Part shown: piece by piece, positions 60,269-64,000 of the stretch
Layout of the letters: each line of letters starts with the position of its first letter
Numbering within the stretch: the stretch's first letter is position 1
Assembly (NCBI GenBank): GCA_963735065.1
Contig: CAVTJL010000001.1
Location: 2,170,001-2,234,000 of the forward strand
Length of the DNA stretch: 64,000 nt
Direction: 5' to 3'
From: CAVTJL01 sp963735065
Lineage (GTDB): Bacteria > Pseudomonadota > Alphaproteobacteria > Geminicoccales > Geminicoccaceae
Notes under the pieces: generated by a model
What the model saw: the letters and a program-made list of their open reading frames with translations, nothing else
Databases searched by the model: none
Told to the model about the DNA's origin: nothing
Made by a program: the position numbers and the translations under genes

Positions 60269-62056
60269 TCAGCGCTTTTTCTTGGGCGCTATCAGGTCGG
60301 TGATCGTGCCCTCGAACATCTCGGCGGCCATGCCGATCGTCTCGGACAGCGTCGGGTGCGGATGGATGGTGAGGCCGATATCGGCCGCGTCCGCCCCCAT
60401 CTCGATCGCGAGCCCGGCCTCGGCGATCAGGTCGCCCGCATTCGGGCCGACGATCCCGCAGCCGATGATGCGATGCGTCGCCTCGTCGAACAGGATCTTC
60501 GTCATGCCTTCGTCGCGGCCCAGGGACAGCGAGCGGCCGGACGCGGCCCAGGGAAAGACGCCTTTGCCGTAGGCCACGCCCTTGGCCTTGGCCTCGTTCT
60601 CGGTGAGCCCGACCCAGGCGACCTCGGGGTCGGTGTAGGCGACCGACGGGATCACCTTGGCGTCGAAGGCGCTCTTCATGCCCGCCGCCACCTCGGCCGC
60701 CACATGGCCCTCGTGGGTCGCCTTGTGCGCCAGCATGGGCTGGCCGACGATGTCGCCGATCGCCAGGATGTTGGGCACGTTGGTGCGCATCTGCCGGTCG
60801 ACGCTGATGAAGCCGCGCTCGTCGACCGCCACGCCCGCATTCTCGGCACCGATCAGCTTGCCGTTGGGGCGCCGCCCGACCGCCACCAGGATCTTGTCGA
60901 AGGTGTCGGTAGCGGGCGCATCGCCGCCCTCGAAGCTCGCGACCAGCCCTTCGGGCGTGGCCTCGACCTTCGTGACCTTCGTCTTCAAGAAGATCTTCTC
61001 GTAGAGCTTGCCGATCCGCCTGTGCAGCGGCGTCACGATGTCCTTGTCCGCACCGGGGATGAGCTGGTCCATCAGCTCGACGACCGTCACCTTCGAGCCC
61101 AGCTCGTGATAGACCGTCGCCATCTCGAGCCCGATGATCCCGCCGCCCAGCACCAAGAGGCGCTTGGGGATGCCGTCCAGCTCGAGGGCGCCGGTCGAAT
61201 CGATCACCCGCGGGTCGTCGTGCGGGATGAAGGGCAGGGTCACGGGCTCGGAGCCGGCCGCGATGATGGCGCTATCGAAGCTCACCGTCTGCTTCTTGCC
61301 GTCCTCGCCCTCGACCACGACCTGGTTGGGCGCGCTGAAGCGGCCGGTGCCCTGGACCACCGTCACCTTGCGCTGCTTGGCGAGGCCCGAGAGCCCGCCG
61401 GTCAGGCGCTTGACCACGCCCTCCTTCCAGCCGCGCAGCTTGTCGACGTCGATCTCGGGTGCGGCGAAGCTCAGGCCGTGGTCGCCCATCTCCTTCGTCT
61501 CGGCGATCACCTTGGCGGCATGCAGCAGCGCCTTCGAGGGGATGCAGCCGACATTGAGGCACACGCCACCCAGCACCGGCCAGCGCTCGACCAGCACCAC
61601 CTTCTTGCCCAGGTCGGCGGCGCGGAAGGCAGCGCTGTAGCCACCGGGGCCCGAGCCCAGCACCAGCACCTCGGCATGGAGGTCGGACGTGCCGGCGGCG
61701 GGCTTGGGCGCCGGAGCTTGGCCCGTCGCCTGCGCCTGCGCCTGCGACTGTGTCTGTGTCTGCGCCGGTGCCGACGGCGTCGCCGGCACGCTGGGCACGC
61801 CCGCGGCCCCGGCGGCGGCACCCTCGCCCTCGAGCAGGAGAACGAGGTCACCCTCGGAGACCTTGTCGCCCACCTTGAGCTTGACCTCGGCCACCTTGCC
61901 GGCCTGGGAGGCCGGCACGTCCATGGTGGCCTTGTCGCTCTCCAGGCTCACCAGCGGATCGTCGACCGCGACGGTGTCGCCCGGCTTGACGTAAACCTCG
62001 ATGACCGGGACGTCCTTGAAGTCCCCGATGTCGGGGATGCGAATCTCGATGCTCAT
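60269..62056 (-). CDS. lpd: Dihydrolipoyl dehydrogenase (E3) with N-terminal lipoyl domain
   Basis: 595 aa. Residues 1-75 are a lipoyl domain with the lipoylated Lys in ESDKATMDVP. An Ala/Gln/Pro linker (TQTQSQAQAQATGQ) follows, then E3 from about residue 125: FAD site VLVLGSGPGGYSAAFRAADL, redox pair GGVCLNVGCIPSK, NAD site LLVLGGGIIGLEMATVYHEL, AIGDIVGQPMLAHKA and the catalytic His in TIHPHPTLSE. Lipoylated E3 is known in some proteobacteria. It regenerates lipoamide for the adjacent pyruvate dehydrogenase. ATG 62056 lies 16 bp after the aceF stop. Confidence 0.95.
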   Translation of the reverse strand: MSIEIRIPDIGDFKDVPVIEVYVKPGDTVAVDDPLVSLESDKATMDVPASQAGKVAEVKLKVGDKVSEGDLVLLLEGEGAAAGAAGVPSVPATPSAPAQTQTQSQAQAQATGQAPAPKPAAGTSDLHAEVLVLGSGPGGYSAAFRAADLGKKVVLVERWPVLGGVCLNVGCIPSKALLHAAKVIAETKEMGDHGLSFAAPEIDVDKLRGWKEGVVKRLTGGLSGLAKQRKVTVVQGTGRFSAPNQVVVEGEDGKKQTVSFDSAIIAAGSEPVTLPFIPHDDPRVIDSTGALELDGIPKRLLVLGGGIIGLEMATVYHELGSKVTVVELMDQLIPGADKDIVTPLHRRIGKLYEKIFLKTKVTKVEATPEGLVASFEGGDAPATDTFDKILVAVGRRPNGKLIGAENAGVAVDERGFISVDRQMRTNVPNILAIGDIVGQPMLAHKATHEGHVAAEVAAGMKSAFDAKVIPSVAYTDPEVAWVGLTENEAKAKGVAYGKGVFPWAASGRSLSLGRDEGMTKILFDEATHRIIGCGIVGPNAGDLIAEAGLAIEMGADAADIGLTIHPHPTLSETIGMAAEMFEGTITDLIAPKKKR

Positions 62057-62072
62057 GCCTCGCTCCCTTGGC

Positions 62073-63356
62073 TCAGAGGACCAGCCGACGGACGTCCTCG
62101 AGGACATGGCAGAGATGCCGGGTGAAGCGGGCGGCGAGCGCCCCGTCGACGACGCGGTGGTCGTAGGAGACCGAGAGCGGGCACATCAGCCTCGGGATGA
62201 ACTTCTCGCCGTCCCACACCGGCGCCATCTTGGAGCGCACCACGCCCAGGATCGCCACCTCGGGCGCGTTGACGATGGGCGTGAAGTTGGTGCCGCCGAT
62301 GCCGCCCAGCGACGAGATCGTGAAGGTGCCGCCCGACATGTCGGCGGGGCCGAGCTTGCCGTCGCGCGCCTTCTTCGAGACGGCGCCCAGCTCCTGCGAC
62401 AGCTCGTCCACGCCCTTGCGGTCGACATCCTTGATCACCGGCACGACGAGCCCGTCCGGCGTGTCCACGGCGATCCCGATATTGTAATACTTCTTGTAGA
62501 TCAGCGCGTCCTTCTCAGGGCTCAACGAGCTGTTGAGCTCCGGATACTTCCTCAGCGCCGAGATCGAGGCCTTCATCAGGAACGCCAGCAGCGTCACCCG
62601 ATAGCCCTTTTCCTTGGCGGCGCCGTCCAGCTCCTTCCTGTAGGCCTCGAGGTCGGTGATGTCGGCCTCGTCGCTCTGCGTGACATGCGGGATGTTGAGC
62701 CAGGAGCGATGGAGATGCGGGCCCGACAGGCGCTTGATGCGCACCAAGGGCTTGGTCTCGATCGGCCCGAACTTCGAGAAGTCGACGGGCGGGATCTCGG
62801 GGATGCCCATGCCGCCCGCGGGCGCTGCGGCACCGCCTGCCGCCTCGGGACCCTTCAAGAAGGCCTTCACGTCCTCCTTGGTGATGCGGCCCTTCTCGCC
62901 GGTCCCCTGGAGCTTCGTCAGATCGACCTCGAGCTCGCGGGCGAGACGGCGCACGCTCGGCCCCGCATGGACGCCCGAGAAGTCGGGGGTGGCAGATGAA
63001 GCAGCTGCAGGCGCGGCGGCGGGTGCCGCGGGTGCGGCAGGGGCCGCCTCCTTTTCCGTGTGCGGCGGCTCCTGCTGCTCGACCACCGAGGGCGGCGGCT
63101 CGACCGGCGCATCGCCGTTGGCCGAATCCAGCATGAGGAGAAGGCTGCCCTCGCTCACCTTGTCGCCGATCTGGACCTTGATCTCCTTGATCGTGCCGGA
63201 TTGCGGGGAGGGCACCTCCATCGTCGCCTTGTCGGACTCGAGCGTCACCAGCGGCTCGTCGACCTTCACCTCGTCGCCCGGCTTCACCTGGATCTCGATG
63301 ACCGGCACATCCTTGAAGTCACCGATATCGGGGACCTTGACCTCGATCGTCGCCAT
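62073..63356 (-). CDS. aceF: Dihydrolipoamide acetyltransferase (E2) of pyruvate dehydrogenase
   Basis: 427 aa. One N-terminal lipoyl domain (Lys in ESDKATMEVP), a Pro/Ala linker, a peripheral-subunit-binding domain (HAGPSVRRLARELEVDLTKL, GTGEKGRITKEDVKAFL) and the catalytic domain with the active His and Asp in SYDHRVVDGA. The single lipoyl domain compares with three in E. coli. The end LCHVLEDVRRLVL is typical. ATG 63356 has GGGGAGGA upstream. It lies 20 bp after aceE. Confidence 0.95.
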   Translation of the reverse strand: MATIEVKVPDIGDFKDVPVIEIQVKPGDEVKVDEPLVTLESDKATMEVPSPQSGTIKEIKVQIGDKVSEGSLLLMLDSANGDAPVEPPPSVVEQQEPPHTEKEAAPAAPAAPAAAPAAASSATPDFSGVHAGPSVRRLARELEVDLTKLQGTGEKGRITKEDVKAFLKGPEAAGGAAAPAGGMGIPEIPPVDFSKFGPIETKPLVRIKRLSGPHLHRSWLNIPHVTQSDEADITDLEAYRKELDGAAKEKGYRVTLLAFLMKASISALRKYPELNSSLSPEKDALIYKKYYNIGIAVDTPDGLVVPVIKDVDRKGVDELSQELGAVSKKARDGKLGPADMSGGTFTISSLGGIGGTNFTPIVNAPEVAILGVVRSKMAPVWDGEKFIPRLMCPLSVSYDHRVVDGALAARFTRHLCHVLEDVRRLVL

Positions 63357-63376
63357 GTTTGTCCGTTCCTCCCCGC

Positions 63377-64000
63377 TCAGCTCTTCACCGGATTGGGCTT
63401 CTCGGGATCGAGCCCGTATTTGGCGATCGCCTCGGCGACCCGTGCGGCCGGCACCTTGCCCTCCTTGGCCAGGCTCTCGAGCGCCGCCACCGCCACCCAT
63501 TGCCGGTCGACCTCGAAGAAGTGCCGCAGCCGCTTCCTGTAGTCCGAGCGCCCGAAGCCGTCGGTGCCGAGCACGCGGTAGCGGCCGGGCACGAAGGCGC
63601 GGATCTGCTCGGCGAAGAGCCGCATATAGTCGCTGGCGGCGATGGTCGGCCCCTCGCTGCCCTCGAGGCAGGTCTCGACCCAGCTCTTCTTGGGCGTCTC
63701 GGTCGGGTGCAGCATGTTCCAGCGCTCGACCGCGAGCGCGTCGCGGCGCAGCTCGGTGAAGCTGGGGCAGCTCCAGATGTCGGCCGAGACACCCCAGTCC
63801 TGGGCCAGGAGGTCCGCCCCCGCGATCACCTCGCGCAGGATCGTGCCCGAGCCCATCAGCTGCACCTTGGGGCCACCCGCCGCCGCGTCCGCCGGGCGCA
63901 AGAGGTACATGCCCTTGAGGATGCCTTCCGCCGCCCCCTCCGGCATCGCCGGGTGGCTGTAGTTCTCGTTCATCACCGTCAGGTAATAAAAAATATCCTG
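63377..64000 (-). CDS. aceE: Pyruvate dehydrogenase E1, homodimeric type (C-terminal part)
   Basis: The last 207 residues of an E1 that normally has about 890. The frame is open to the window edge and reads QDIFYYLTVMNENYSHPAMP at that point, a hallmark of homodimeric AceE. Then come LLRPADAAAGGPKVQLMGSG, LREVIAGADLLAQDWGVSAD, WSCPSFTELRRDA and GTDGFGRSDYRKRLRHFFEV, with the conserved His. Decarboxylates pyruvate with thiamine diphosphate. First gene seen of aceE-aceF-lpd. Confidence 0.95.
   Translation of the reverse strand, partial: QDIFYYLTVMNENYSHPAMPEGAAEGILKGMYLLRPADAAAGGPKVQLMGSGTILREVIAGADLLAQDWGVSADIWSCPSFTELRRDALAVERWNMLHPTETPKKSWVETCLEGSEGPTIAASDYMRLFAEQIRAFVPGRYRVLGTDGFGRSDYRKRLRHFFEVDRQWVAVAALESLAKEGKVPAARVAEAIAKYGLDPEKPNPVKS

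Overview
The window is very GC-rich chromosomal DNA (about 70% by eye) and fully coding, with short intergenic gaps, Shine-Dalgarno-led genes and many 1-8 bp overlaps. The order gpmI - EnvC-like LytM factor - ctpA - rppH, the many ribose-type ABC sugar importers and the protein sequences point to an alphaproteobacterium, probably near Rhodospirillales/Geminicoccales. That placement is an inference from gene order and sequence feel; no rRNA is present. I see no tRNA, CRISPR array, transposase or phage gene.

Layout. 1-4.7 kb: gpmI (5' end cut by the window), a degenerate LytM protein, the ctpA protease, a small membrane ORF and rppH. 4.7-6.2 kb: a GST-fold protein with a long Pro-rich tail, converging on and overlapping rppH. 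6.3-17.4 kb: one minus-strand operon for a sugar or sugar acid. It holds a galactonate-dehydratase-like enzyme, two ribose-type importers (one with a fused ATPase-permease), a GntR/FCD repressor and an SMP-30 lactonase, with a good sigma-70-type promoter upstream. 17.6-24.4 kb: a cyclic-nucleotide-binding FAD oxidoreductase divergent from a class III cyclase, then an isochorismatase-fold hydrolase, a rhodanese, an OmpA-like lipoprotein and a DUF1835 protein. 24.5-27.3 kb: a two-gene unit of unknown function, one product with a possible His/Cys peptidase-like core. 27.5-30 kb: a CueO-like copper oxidase and an HD hydrolase. 30.2-33.5 kb: DhaL, DhaM-type IIA, HPr and enzyme I plus a putative HTH protein, with no DhaK. 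33.6-39.4 kb: a GT-C-like membrane protein divergent from a UbiA/flippase-like/DprE1/DprE2 set that resembles the decaprenyl-phosphate-arabinose pathway. 39.5-45.7 kb: LysR with a quinone reductase, a lower-GC island, XRE-cupin with a GNAT, and a GMC oxidoreductase. 45.9-50.5 kb: a complete RhaSTPQ/Lsr-type sugar importer. 50.6-54.3 kb: a SpoIIAA-like protein and a rearranged, partly duplicated MarR-regulated module. 54.3-59.5 kb: a YdjC-like deacetylase, a Gfo/Idh/MocA dehydrogenase and a fourth importer. 59.9-64 kb: phasin-like protein, lpd, aceF and aceE (aceE cut by the window end).

Two features cut across regions. At least nine breaks of reading frame, in six genes, all need removal of exactly one base, several of them in short homopolymers; an ambiguous tenth lies in the GNAT gene. 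This looks more like insertion errors in the sequence than gene decay. A 24-nt stretch of the sugar-binding-protein gene near 50.0 kb recurs exactly at the junction of two truncated genes near 52.77 kb, which marks either a templated repair junction or a chimeric assembly.
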